A stretch of 64,000 nucleotides of DNA, from positions 3,844,001 to 3,908,000 of the forward strand of contig NZ_CP046171.1 in NCBI RefSeq assembly GCF_011801125.1, read 5' to 3'. This document shows positions 36,631 to 44,924 of this stretch, piece by piece. The first letter of the stretch is position 1. Each line of letters begins with the position of its first letter. Made by a program: the position numbers and the translations under genes. The DNA comes from Nocardia brasiliensis (GTDB lineage Bacteria > Actinomycetota > Actinomycetes > Mycobacteriales > Mycobacteriaceae). Below the pieces are notes generated by a model. It saw only the letters and a program-made list of their open reading frames with translations, was not told the origin of the DNA and did no database searches.

Positions 36631-37649
36631 CAGTGCCCTCTCTTCCGATCATCCGCGCGGATCCGCTGTACACCGTCTCCGGTCGCCGATCCCACGAACA
36701 TGTCACCGGTGCGCTGCTCGATGGTCACCGAGTTCGGCTGCCGGACGGTGGCGTACCGTCCCACCTCTTTCGGTATACCCGTCGACAGGTCGAATCCGAC
36801 GACTTCGTTGGTCTGTGTGCACGTCACCCACACGGTGTCGGACCGCTGATCGTAGGCAATCGCGTAAGGCGAAGAGTTTACCGGGAACCGTTGGTGCAGG
36901 ACGAGAGGTCCGGCGCTGAAGACCAGCAGCTCGCCGCCTTCGGTGTCGGTGACCAGGACCCGGCCGAATCGATCGGAGATCAGGTTCGTGGCCCCGTCAC
37001 CGGCGCGAAGAGCCAGCCCGAGCGAGTTCTTGCCGAGCCCGATCTCGGTCACCGAGGTCTGTCTGCGATCCAGAACTGTGATCTGATCGTCGGTCAGCGC
37101 CAGCGCGTCGGCCGAGGCGAGCCCCGAGACGGTGCGGGTGTTCTCGCCCTGCGCCGACAGCGTGCGCACGGTGCCGTTCGCGGTGCCGACGATCAGCGAG
37201 TCGTCGTCGCGGCGCAGCACCGAGCGCACGTCGCCGTCGACGGCCACCTCGGTGAGCGTGCCGGTCGCGACGTCGGCGCGCAGCACCCGCTGAGGGGCGG
37301 CGATCAGCACTTCGCCCGGCCTGCCCTGTGCGAGCGCCGCGCCGCGCGCGGGCAGTGAGATCGTCTGCGGGTTCGGCGTGTCGGGGTCGATCAGCAGCAG
37401 CGTGTCGCCGCTCGTGTCGAGTGCCGCGATCCGTCCGGTGCCCGCCTCGGCGAGCAGTGCGCCGATCGGCGTGGCGAGAGCGGCGACATCGCCGGTGGGA
37501 CGGGCACTCTGGGCGGGCGCGACGGCGGCGGTGGCGGGATCGCGGGTGGCCAGGTTGTCCCCGTCGGAACCCGTGGAGCATCCGGTCAGCAGCAGCATGG
37601 CCGCCACGCCGGAGATCGCCGCCGATTCCACCCAACCGCGAGGGCGCAT
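36630..37649 (-). CDS. Secreted lipoprotein with beta-propeller-like repeats
   Basis: 339 aa. The signal peptide has a lipobox, LLLTGC, with Cys at about residue 24. The rest is composed of propeller-type blades (VLRADVATGTLTEVAVDGDV, LISDRFGRVLVTDTEGGELLV, YAIAYDQRSDTVWVTCTQTN), as in YncE/NHL-like proteins. ATG 37649 has AAGGAG upstream; the open frame to 37928 is rejected. It corresponds in position to LppL of M. tuberculosis, next to pyrD. It probably binds a ligand or partner at the outer face of the membrane. Confidence 0.85.
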   Translation of the reverse strand: MRPRGWVESAAISGVAAMLLLTGCSTGSDGDNLATRDPATAAVAPAQSARPTGDVAALATPIGALLAEAGTGRIAALDTSGDTLLLIDPDTPNPQTISLPARGAALAQGRPGEVLIAAPQRVLRADVATGTLTEVAVDGDVRSVLRRDDDSLIVGTANGTVRTLSAQGENTRTVSGLASADALALTDDQITVLDRRQTSVTEIGLGKNSLGLALRAGDGATNLISDRFGRVLVTDTEGGELLVFSAGPLVLHQRFPVNSSPYAIAYDQRSDTVWVTCTQTNEVVGFDLSTGIPKEVGRYATVRQPNSVTIEQRTGDMFVGSATGDGVQRIRADDRKRGH

Positions 37650-37803
37650 CCTCCGAACTCCTTCTACCGACGAATCAACCGCTACGTCACCATCTGACCA
37701 TGTCGGCATACCGGCCCGGCGTACCGGGGTGTCGGCGGACGGTGAATGTCGGCGCCGCGGGTTACCGTTGAGTTGAAACAGTGTCCAGATCAGGGAGAGC
37801 CGG

Positions 37804-38160
37804 TTGTTAGCCGACCACACGTCGGGGTTTGCCATCGAAGACATCACCGTTGGTCCGTTCGCGCACGGCTTCGGCACCACCGCGGACGGCAGACCGTATG
37901 CGTTTCGCACGGTTCGGGCCACGCTCACGCTGGAGATCTACCGGGCCGACCTCGCCGACGACATGCCGGGACCCGACGACGTCGTCGCGGTCGCGCAGGC
38001 CCCCGTCACCGATATCGACCTCGACGACGAACGCAGCGTCGTCGCCCTCGTCCGCGACACCATCCCCGCCGCGGTGCCCACCGCCGCCGTCCCGGACCGG
38101 GAAATGACCACGGTGCGCGCCCTGCTGGGGCGGATCAGTTCCGTCATAGATGGTATGTAG
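37804..38160 (+). CDS. Hypothetical actinobacterial protein
   Basis: 118 aa, unrecognised. It reads like a small globular alpha/beta protein (FRTVRATLTLEIYRADLADD, DIDLDDERSVVALVRDTIP). A TTG start is used, with GGGAGAG 6-7 nt upstream; no ATG lies within reach. Its stop abuts the next gene's ATG (TAGATG), so it is co-translated with the MTB12-like lipoprotein and probably with the MMPL gene. Confidence 0.65.
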   Translation: MLADHTSGFAIEDITVGPFAHGFGTTADGRPYAFRTVRATLTLEIYRADLADDMPGPDDVVAVAQAPVTDIDLDDERSVVALVRDTIPAAVPTAAVPDREMTTVRALLGRISSVIDGM

Positions 38161-38700
38161 ATGGTGATGCCCTACATACGACACGCCCGCACCGCGCTGC
38201 TCGCGGCCGGCGTCCTCACCGTGACCACGCTCGCGGCGTGCAGCACCGGCCCGGACGAGGCGGCCGTGGACGCCGCGCGCTCGTCGGCCAACGCGTCGCT
38301 GTCCGCCTCGATCACCACCTCCTCGCTGGCCGCGCATCCGCCGCTGCCGACGGCCCAGCAATTGGACGCGCAGATCAAACGCGCGCTCGATCCGGCACTG
38401 CCCGACAGTGAACGCACCGACCTGATCGAGGACGGCGACGCGTTCCGCACCGCCATCCCCGACATGTACAAAGCGCTGCAGGACAATCCGCGCGCGATCT
38501 ACGGCGTCACCGATCCGGTGTTCGACAACCACGACGGCACGCTCACCGCCACCATGCGGCTGGACAAGGACGGCAGCGGCACCGCGGTGCGCACCACCGT
38601 CGTGCACTTCGTGCTGCTCGACGGAAAATGGAAGATCTCGCGCACCGACCTGTGCGGCATCCTGCGCTCGGCCGACTACCGCACCCCGGCCTGCGGCTGA
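38161..38700 (+). CDS. Lipoprotein with MTB12-like C-terminal domain
   Basis: 179 aa. The signal peptide and lipobox LTVTTLAACSTG place the lipid-modified Cys at about residue 27. The C-terminal 110 residues resemble low-molecular-weight antigen MTB12: PTAQQLDAQIKRALDPALPD, then a TATMRLDKDG strand and FVLLDGKWKISRTDLCGIL, an NTF2-like fold. It is exported to the cell surface; the role is unknown. It lies directly between the small gene at 37804 and the MMPL transporter, consistent with an accessory role for the transporter. Confidence 0.8.
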   Translation: MVMPYIRHARTALLAAGVLTVTTLAACSTGPDEAAVDAARSSANASLSASITTSSLAAHPPLPTAQQLDAQIKRALDPALPDSERTDLIEDGDAFRTAIPDMYKALQDNPRAIYGVTDPVFDNHDGTLTATMRLDKDGSGTAVRTTVVHFVLLDGKWKISRTDLCGILRSADYRTPACG

Positions 38701-38709
38701 TCCGCCCCG

Positions 38710-40860
38710 ATGATGCCGGATCTGCGCAGCGAGCGCGTCGAGGCGCGCACCGCCCGAGGGGAATCGAAACTGCACAGCGGGCTCTTGCGCTGGGGCCGGT
38801 TCGTCTACCGGCACCGCTATCTCGTGCTGGCGGTGTGCGCGCTGGCGGTGGTGCTGTCCGGGCTGTACGGCCGCGATCTCACCGGTCGGTTGACCCAGGA
38901 GGGCTGGTTCGACGAGTCCAGCGAATCGGTCGCCGCCTCCAAGATCGCCGACGACACCTTCGGCCGCGACACCGACAGCGACCTGATCCTGCTCTACACC
39001 GTGCCCGAGGGCAGCACGGTCGACGACCCCGCGGTGCGTTCGGCGGTGACCGGCGCGCTGAGCGACCTGCAGGCGCGGTTCCCCGACCGCATCCTCAAGA
39101 TCGACAGCTATTGGGACAGCCCGTTCGCCGCTAACGCCACCGACGCGTCGCGCACGCACGCGTTCGCCAGCATCGGGTTACGCGGTGAGGGCACGGCGAC
39201 GGTGGAGAACTACGCCGCGATCGAAGACCATCTGGGCGCGGGACCCGCGGGCGGCGGGCCCGGCGGGACCACGGTCCAGCTGGCGGGCCTGCAGCCGGTG
39301 CTCGCCGGGCTCAACACCGGCATGCAGAACGACATCCATCGGGCCGAACTGATCGCGCTGCCGCTGGTGGCGATCCTGCTGTACTTCGTATTCGGCGGGG
39401 TGGTCGGTGCGTTGCTGCCGGTGCTGATCGGCGGCATGACGATCATGGGGACCGCGGGCATTATGCGGGTGCTCACCGGGTTCATCGACGTGAACGTCTT
39501 CGCGAGTACCGTGATGACCCTGGTCAGCCTCGGGCTCGCGATCGACTACGGGCTGTTCACCGTCACCCGGTTCCGGGAGGAACTCGCGGCCGGGCGCACG
39601 GTGGAGGAGGCGACCGCGCGCACCGTCGCCACCGCAGGACGCACCGTGCTCTTCTCGGCCGCGATCATCGCGGTCAGCCTGGCCGCGCTGTTCATCTTCC
39701 CCAACGGGGTGCTGCGTTCGGTGCCCTACGGCGGTATCAGCTCGGTGCTGCTGGCCGCCCTGCTCTCGGTGACCGCGCTGCCCGCCGCGCTGAGCATCGC
39801 CGGGCGGCGGATCGACTGGCTGGGGTGGAAACGCTTCTCGCGCAGCAAGACCGAGGCGCAGATCGACGCGGGCTTCTTCTCCCGGCTCGCGCGCTGGTCG
39901 ATGCGCAGGCCGCTGGCCGTCGCGGTGCCGATCGTGCTCGCGCTGCTGGCGTTGAGCATTCCGTTCCGCCACATCGAGTTCGGCGGGATCAGCGAGAAGT
40001 ATCTCGGCGCGCAGAACCCGGCGCGGGTCGCCCAGGAACGCTTCGACGAACTGTTCCCGAGTTTCCGGACCGAACCGTTGAAACTGCTCGTGCTCGACGC
40101 GAATCCGCAGCAGCTCAGCGATATTCGCTACGAGGCAAGCCAGATCCCCGGTCTCACCGGACGATTCGAGCCCACGGTGGCCACCAAGGACGGTATCAAC
40201 GTGCTACAGGCCGGTCTGGTGGACAAGCAGGACTCCGATCGGGTGATCGACGCGCTGCGCGCGATCCCCGAACCGCCCGGCGTGCGGGTGATGGTGGCGG
40301 GGGTGCCCGCGCTCGAACGCGACAGCATCAACGGCCTCTTGCGGGGACTGCCTGTGCTGGTGGCGTTGCTCGCGGCGGCGGCACTGGCGTTGATGTACGC
40401 GGCATTCCGGTCGATCGTGCTCGCGGTGAAGGCCGTGGCGATGAGCGCGCTGAGTCTCGTGTCCACCCTCGGCGTGCTCACCTGGGTGTTCGTCGAGGGG
40501 CACGGGTCCGGCATCTTCCATTTCACGCCGGGACCGCTGATGTTCGCGGTGCTCGCGTTGATCGTGACCGTGGTGTTCGGGCTCTCCACCGACTACGAGG
40601 TGTTCCTGCTGTCCAGGGTCGCCGAGGCGCGCGCCGGCGGCGCCGAACCGCCAGAGGCGATCCGGTACGGCATCGCGCACACCGGAGGTGTGATCACCTC
40701 CGCCGCGGCCATTCTCATCGTCGTCACGGGCGCGTTCGGCTTCTCCGACCTGGTATTGATGAAATACATCGCGTACGGGATGATCGCCGCGCTCATCCTC
40801 GACGCGACCGTCATCCGCATGCTGTTGACGCCCGCGGTGTTGAAACTGATCTGGCGCTGA
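38710..40860 (+). CDS. MMPL-family RND transporter
   Basis: 716 aa with two repeats of a periplasmic loop plus six-helix block. Family hallmarks: SLGLAIDYGLFTVTRFREEL (GxxxDY in helix 4), IGGMTIMGTAGIMRVL, and FGLSTDYEVFLLSRVAEARAGG in the second half. MMPL proteins use the proton gradient to export lipids or amphiphiles to the cell envelope in mycolate actinobacteria. The short length (MmpL3 has over 900 aa) is like MmpL11- or YdfJ-type members. It follows a lipoprotein gene by 9 nt; the substrate is unknown. Confidence 0.94.
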   Translation: MMPDLRSERVEARTARGESKLHSGLLRWGRFVYRHRYLVLAVCALAVVLSGLYGRDLTGRLTQEGWFDESSESVAASKIADDTFGRDTDSDLILLYTVPEGSTVDDPAVRSAVTGALSDLQARFPDRILKIDSYWDSPFAANATDASRTHAFASIGLRGEGTATVENYAAIEDHLGAGPAGGGPGGTTVQLAGLQPVLAGLNTGMQNDIHRAELIALPLVAILLYFVFGGVVGALLPVLIGGMTIMGTAGIMRVLTGFIDVNVFASTVMTLVSLGLAIDYGLFTVTRFREELAAGRTVEEATARTVATAGRTVLFSAAIIAVSLAALFIFPNGVLRSVPYGGISSVLLAALLSVTALPAALSIAGRRIDWLGWKRFSRSKTEAQIDAGFFSRLARWSMRRPLAVAVPIVLALLALSIPFRHIEFGGISEKYLGAQNPARVAQERFDELFPSFRTEPLKLLVLDANPQQLSDIRYEASQIPGLTGRFEPTVATKDGINVLQAGLVDKQDSDRVIDALRAIPEPPGVRVMVAGVPALERDSINGLLRGLPVLVALLAAAALALMYAAFRSIVLAVKAVAMSALSLVSTLGVLTWVFVEGHGSGIFHFTPGPLMFAVLALIVTVVFGLSTDYEVFLLSRVAEARAGGAEPPEAIRYGIAHTGGVITSAAAILIVVTGAFGFSDLVLMKYIAYGMIAALILDATVIRMLLTPAVLKLIWR

Positions 40861-40869
40861 GGGGGATTC

Positions 40870-41247
40870 GTGCGTGCCGTCAACGGTGTGAACCTGGGGT
40901 TGATGTTCCTGCTGGAAGTGGGAGTCATTGCGGGCGCATGCGTTTGGGGCTTCACCACGTCGGGCGGGCTGGTGCTGCGGGTGAGCCTGGGTGTGCTGGC
41001 TCCGGTGCTGTTCATCCTCATGTGGGCGCTGTTCGGCGCCGCCGCCGACGCCCGCTTCCCGCTCACCGGTCCGTGGCGCGTTGCCCTGGAACTGATCTGG
41101 TTCGGCGGCGGCGCCCTGGCCTGGGCCACCGCCACCGAATCCGTGGTCGGCCTAGTGTTCTTCGCCTCCTGGGTGGTGAATGCCGTGCTGCGCGTGCTCA
41201 TCCAGGGCGGGCTGACCGTCGATCCCGCCCCGACCGTCGGCGAGTAG
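40870..41247 (+). CDS. YrdB-family (DUF2568) membrane protein
   Basis: 125 aa, four hydrophobic segments. The family words are NLGLMFLLEVGVIAGACVWG, LMWALFGAAADARFPLTGP and LIWFGGGALAWA. GTG start with GAGGGGG upstream, 9 nt after the MMPL stop, so it is the last gene of that operon. Function unknown. Confidence 0.88.
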   Translation: MRAVNGVNLGLMFLLEVGVIAGACVWGFTTSGGLVLRVSLGVLAPVLFILMWALFGAAADARFPLTGPWRVALELIWFGGGALAWATATESVVGLVFFASWVVNAVLRVLIQGGLTVDPAPTVGE

Positions 41248-41252
41248 CCGGG

Positions 41253-41513
41253 CTACTTCAGGAGTTCGATCACGGGGGCGAAGGCCGCCATATCCGGTTC
41301 GAGCATCGTGAAATAGGTGATGCCGTAGCGCTCGCGGTATTCCCTGATGGTGTCGGCGATCTCGTGGGTTGTCCCGAAGAGGATGCTCGGGGCAGCGGCG
41401 ATTCGGTCGTCGGTGAAGCCGGGTTGAAACTGTCGCACCCGATCGGGCAGGGTGTCGCGCTGGGCGGGGGTAGCGACCGCGTACACCAGCAGGTTGAGCG
41501 TGACGTCGCCGCT
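41253..41513 (-). pseudogene. 3' fragment of an F420-dependent LLM oxidoreductase
   Basis: The last 85 residues, NLLVYAVATPAQRDTLPDRV to HEIADTIREYRERYGITYFT and AFAPVIELLK, match the C-terminal part of luciferase-like monooxygenases of the TIGR03621 type. The preceding frame (to 41693) has no related sequence, so about two thirds of the protein, including the substrate and F420 pocket, is missing. It is a decay remnant. The region up to 42186 contains imperfect repeats and no gene. Confidence 0.75.
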
Positions 41514-41627
41514 TACTGTGTCGCAACGGAATTCGCGTAACCAACGCAGGCTTCTCCCCGAGGACCGCGAAGAGCAGCACTGATCGAACCTAGGAGCCGC
41601 ACGCGACCGGCGATACCGGCCGACCGG

Positions 41628-41897
41628 ACGAATGACCCAGCCGATCGGCTGGTGTGGGTAGGCCGTATGTTCGCGGGCGGCCTTGTGCGGCACGGGTGTA
41701 CGCGTGTATCGGTTACGGCCGATGCGCGGGCAGTACGTCGCTGGTTGTCGAATGTCCTAGTCGTGTGAGCCAGGCCCGTACGTTCGCGGCTGCCTTTGTG
41801 CGGTACCGGGGTGCAGGTGTTGCTGTGGGCGGTGCACAGACACTGGTGATCGAATGACCCAGCCGATTGGCTGGTGCGGTAGGCCATACGCTCGCTG
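41628..41897. repeat. Diverged direct repeats, each with a 16-bp palindrome
   Basis: A roughly 48-nt stretch beginning CGAATGACCCAGCCGATCGG at 41630 recurs at 41852 with a few changes. Each contains the palindrome CCAGCCGATCGGCTGG (perfect at 41637-41652, one mismatch at 41859-41874). A third, partial copy without the palindrome lies at about 41768-41820. There is no open frame across them. Confidence 0.65.
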
Positions 41898-42186
41898 GTG
41901 GCGGGAACGGCCGCGCCGCAGGACGAGCACGACAGCGGCAAGCCGGATCCGTCGATCCGCGTCACGCCCGTCGAGCTCGTGCTGCCCGCGCCCGCACCGG
42001 CGGTCGACGGTGACGGTCATACCGATATCGGCGACGTGGTCCGGGTGCATCGCGTGCTGCGGCCGGAGGCGGTGTCGACCGCGGGCGCCGCTGTCCGGCA
42101 CGGGCGTGCGAGGTGCCCCGGGGCGGTGCATGAGCATTACCTCACTGGTAATCGACATCGTGTGACGTGCTGGGCACGCTGAGCGA

Positions 42187-42636
42187 GTGAACGTTATGGA
42201 GGCGAGCGCGACGCGCGCTGTGGTGGAGGAATTGCTCGGGCGGATCGGTGGCGGTGACGCGGACGCGATCGCGGAACTGTACGCACCGGTGAGCGACTGG
42301 AAACTGGATTGGCCCGAGCACGAGCACGGACGTGCGCAGACGCCGTGGATTCGGCAGCGCGCGACCCGTGCGGACGCGGCCGAGCATTTTCGCGAACTCG
42401 CCCGCCATCACGTGCCGGAGGAGGCGGGCACCGTCATCGAGCGCGTGCTCGTCGACGGGCGCGATGCGGTGATCCTCGGCGAGATCCGTCAGACGGCGCG
42501 TGCCACCGGCCGTGCCTACCGGTCGCGCTTCGCGTTGCACGTCACCGTCGAGGACGGCCTGATCACCCGCCATCACATCTACGAGGACAGCCTCGCGGTG
42601 GCGCAGGCGTTCGACGCGTCCGCTGGAACCGCCTGA
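42187..42636 (+). CDS. SnoaL/NTF2-like family protein
   Basis: 149 aa. It has the NTF2-like cone fold pattern: VVEELLGRIGGGDADAIAEL at the start, DWKLDWPEH in the pocket, and FALHVTVEDGLITRHHIYEDSLAV in the last strands. Such proteins are small enzymes or ligand binders, often polyketide cyclase-like or detoxifying. GTG 42187 is taken, although the ATG at 42196 may be used; the Shine-Dalgarno is weak. Function unassigned. Confidence 0.8.
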   Translation: MNVMEASATRAVVEELLGRIGGGDADAIAELYAPVSDWKLDWPEHEHGRAQTPWIRQRATRADAAEHFRELARHHVPEEAGTVIERVLVDGRDAVILGEIRQTARATGRAYRSRFALHVTVEDGLITRHHIYEDSLAVAQAFDASAGTA

Positions 42637-42731
42637 ATCGTCGGCTTGGCTGGATGGGTGCGCCTCGGTGGGTCTCGGCGCGCTCGTCCGCACCGATGTC
42701 GACCTGGCCGCTCGGGCCTGCGAAAAATCCG

Positions 42732-42760
42732 GCGACACGGGGGTGCGCGCTCGCGATAAT
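42732..42760 (+). promoter_or_regulatory. Leaderless promoter of the phosphotransferase gene
   Basis: GATAAT (42755-42760) stands 7 nt before GTG 42768, with GCGACA (42732-42737) 17 nt further upstream. No Shine-Dalgarno intervenes, so the transcript should begin at or next to the start codon. Confidence 0.65.
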
Positions 42761-42767
42761 TGCCGAC

Positions 42768-43541
42768 GTGACGCAGGTGAAAGTCGTTGTCGCGCACCAT
42801 GAGCGGGCGACCATTCGGGTCGGGGACGTGTTCCTGAAGGTCGACGCCGATCAGGCGAACACCGATGTCGAGGTGGCGGCCATGGCGCTGGCGCCGATCC
42901 CGACACCGGAAGTGTTGTGGCGCAAGCCGCCCGTGCTCGCGCTGGCCGCCCTCCCGGGGCACGCGCTGGCCCGCCTCGGTCAGCCCTCGACGGCCTCGAC
43001 GGCCTCGGCGGCCTCGGCGGCCTCGGCGGCGGCATGGGCGGCCGCCGGTGCCGCGCTGCGCACGCTGCACGACGCGCCACTGCCACCGTGGCCCGGTCGT
43101 AGCGTCGAGCACCTTGCCGCGGAACTCGACAGCGAATGCGCGTGGCTCCTCGCGAACGAGGTCCTGCCGACAGAGCTGGTCACCCGCAACCGCCGGATCG
43201 CCGAAACCGCGCTACGGCCTTGGACTCCGGCATTCATCCACGGCGACCTGCAGGTCGCGCACGTGTTCGTCGACGGTGCCGAGGTGAGCGGGGTGCTCGA
43301 CTGGTCCGAGGCGGCCCCCGGCGACCCCCTGTTCGATCTGGCCACGTTGACCCTCGGCCATCCGGAGCGCCTCGACGACCTGCTGACCGGCTACGGCACC
43401 GCCGTCGACCACGCCGTGATCCGCGGCTGGTGGTCCCTGCGCAGCCTGCGCGGCATCCGCTGGCTCATCGAACACGGCTACGACCCGGCCACGCCCGGCG
43501 GCGAGGTCGACGTACTGCGCCGCGCGATCCTGGTCGATTGA
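42768..43541 (+). CDS. APH-family phosphotransferase
   Basis: 257 aa. Kinase-like residues: Lys in VGDVFLKVDAD, the catalytic loop IHGDLQVAHVFVDG (HxD), and VLDWSEAAPGDPLFDLA for the metal Asp. The catalytic-loop Asn is replaced by His, a variant common in actinobacterial APH-like proteins. Its target (an antibiotic or a metabolite) is unknown. It carries a Ser/Thr/Ala run from a 9-bp DNA repeat at about residues 75-90. The frame opens at 42309, but GTG 42768 with a perfect leaderless promoter is chosen. The stop TGA is inside a long hairpin. Confidence 0.85.
   Translation: MTQVKVVVAHHERATIRVGDVFLKVDADQANTDVEVAAMALAPIPTPEVLWRKPPVLALAALPGHALARLGQPSTASTASAASAASAAAWAAAGAALRTLHDAPLPPWPGRSVEHLAAELDSECAWLLANEVLPTELVTRNRRIAETALRPWTPAFIHGDLQVAHVFVDGAEVSGVLDWSEAAPGDPLFDLATLTLGHPERLDDLLTGYGTAVDHAVIRGWWSLRSLRGIRWLIEHGYDPATPGGEVDVLRRAILVD
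42990..43040 (+). repeat. 9-bp tandem repeat inside the phosphotransferase gene
   Basis: Copies of GGCCTCGAC/GGCCTCGGC repeat about five times, encoding STASTASAASAAS in a loop before WAAAGAALRTLH. Being in units of nine, changes in copy number would not break the frame. Confidence 0.8.
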
Positions 43542-43601
43542 TCAGGAGGAACTGGTGGCGGAAGCCTCTCGCGCGATGCCGCCACCAGTTCCTCCTGATC
43601 A
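43539..43601. repeat. Long hairpin element, copy A (diverged, opposite orientation)
   Basis: 23-bp perfect arms (43539-43561 and 43579-43601) begin and end with TGATCA and enclose a 17-nt loop. Arm end GGTGGCGG and loop CATCGC.CGAGAG, read on the minus strand, match the elements at 53340 and 56118. The middle of the stem differs but remains fully paired. It starts with the TGA of the phosphotransferase gene and could act as a terminator. Confidence 0.85.
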
Positions 43602-43723
43602 CGTGACCGACTGGTGCGCGCGGCCGAGCGGGGCGGTGCGGGGTTGCCGATTGTGTACCAGGGGCAATCGTGTGTACGGAGGTGGTGGAGCAGGAGGGGG
43701 AGTCGTGCGCCGGGAAAGTCTGC

Positions 43724-44572
43724 TCAGCGGCGGATGGGGAGGACGAGTTGGGCGCCGGTCTCGGGGTGGTCGAGGACTTCGACGGGGTGCTGGTAGACGC
43801 GGGTGAGCAGCTCGGTGGTGAGGACCTTGCGGGGTGGGCCGTCGGCGGCGATGCGGCCTGCGTCGAGCACGGCCACCCGGTCGGCGTAGGCGGCGGCGAT
43901 GCCGAGATCGTGCAGGACGATGACGACCGCGGCTCCGGCCCGTGCGCGGGCGGTGGCCAGGTGCAGCACGGCTTCCTGATGGCCGAGGTCCAGTGCGGCG
44001 GTGGGCTCGTCCAGCAGCAGGGTGCCGGTGTCCTGAGCGAGCACCCGCGCGAGCGCGACCCGCGCGCGTTCACCGCCGGACAGTGTCGGAAACGACCGGG
44101 CGGCAAGATGTTTCACGTCGGCGGCGGTCATCGCGGCGGCGATCCGTTCGTCGTCGAGTTCGCGGCGTCCGGTGCGCAGCCACGGAGCCCGGCCCATCGC
44201 GACGACCTCGCGGGCGGTGAACGGGAAACCGACGCTGTGGGTTTGGGGGAGCACGGCCCGCCGGCGCGCCATGTCCAACGGCGACCAGTGCGTCAACGCG
44301 TGCCCGTCGAGCTCGATCACCCCGGCGCTGGGCGCGAGTTCCCCGGCTAGCGCCGCCAGCAGCGTGGACTTGCCCGCCCCGTTCGGCCCGACCAGTGCGA
44401 CGATCTCCCCGGCGACCACATCGAAGTCCACGTCCTCGAGCACCCGCCGCTGCGCCGAATGCGCCCCTCGCCGTTCCACACTCACCCCGCGCGCCCGCAA
44501 CGTCACCGCCCCGAGCTCCGGCGCCCCCGGCACCTCATGCGTCCGCGCGAACACCCGCCGCACCCCACTCAC
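43724..44572 (-). CDS. hmuV: Haem ABC transporter ATP-binding protein
   Basis: 282 aa. ABC motifs: Walker A LVGPNGAGKST, Q-loop VLPQTH, signature LSGGERARVALARVLAQ, Walker B TLLLDEPTAALD and H-loop IVLHDLG. The TVREVVAMGRAPW-like FPFTAREVVAMGRAPW is typical of FepC/HmuV ATPases. GTG 44572 has GGAGG 6 nt upstream; the open frame to 44635 is less likely. It is the last gene of hmuTUV, separated from hmuU by a 350-nt stretch with tandem repeats, which is unusual. Confidence 0.93.
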   Translation of the reverse strand: MSGVRRVFARTHEVPGAPELGAVTLRARGVSVERRGAHSAQRRVLEDVDFDVVAGEIVALVGPNGAGKSTLLAALAGELAPSAGVIELDGHALTHWSPLDMARRRAVLPQTHSVGFPFTAREVVAMGRAPWLRTGRRELDDERIAAAMTAADVKHLAARSFPTLSGGERARVALARVLAQDTGTLLLDEPTAALDLGHQEAVLHLATARARAGAAVVIVLHDLGIAAAYADRVAVLDAGRIAADGPPRKVLTTELLTRVYQHPVEVLDHPETGAQLVLPIRR

Positions 44573-44693
44573 CGCCGACCTCCCCGGACCGCACCTGAAC
44601 TCCCCGCAACCGCTTCGCGCCCCACACCGTCGCACAGCGCCGCAGGGCGCAGGTCCACGCCGCGCCCCCGACGGCGAACGTCCGAGCCGTACG

Positions 44694-44807
44694 CCGCGAC
44701 ACGTGTGTCAGCGCGGCGACGGGACCTTCTGGCCTGTGTAGTGCTGGGCACGCCGACGTGTGTGTCAGCGCCGCGAGATGAGCTTCTGGCCTGCGCAGTG
44801 CCGAGCA
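44694..44807. repeat. 57-bp tandem repeat between hmuU and hmuV
   Basis: Two adjacent 57-nt units, 44694-44750 and 44751-44807, share GTGTGTCAGCG and CTTCTGGCCTG blocks and about three quarters of their bases; a third partial unit follows. Read on the minus strand they would encode similar 19-residue units. The rest of the 44573-44924 gap has no supportable gene. Confidence 0.75.
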
Positions 44808-44924
44808 CAACGACTGCGCCGCGGCCGCTGTGCTGAAAAGCCGTGCCGTGCATCGAGATACGACCTAACGCGCCGCCTCGCGACGCGCTGAACAGGGTAG
44901 TGGGTGAAGGGGTGCGGCTCCGGT

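Noticed and set aside
42309..42767. Extension of the phosphotransferase gene to 42309
   Set aside because: It overlaps the SnoaL-like gene in another frame and lacks kinase sequence.
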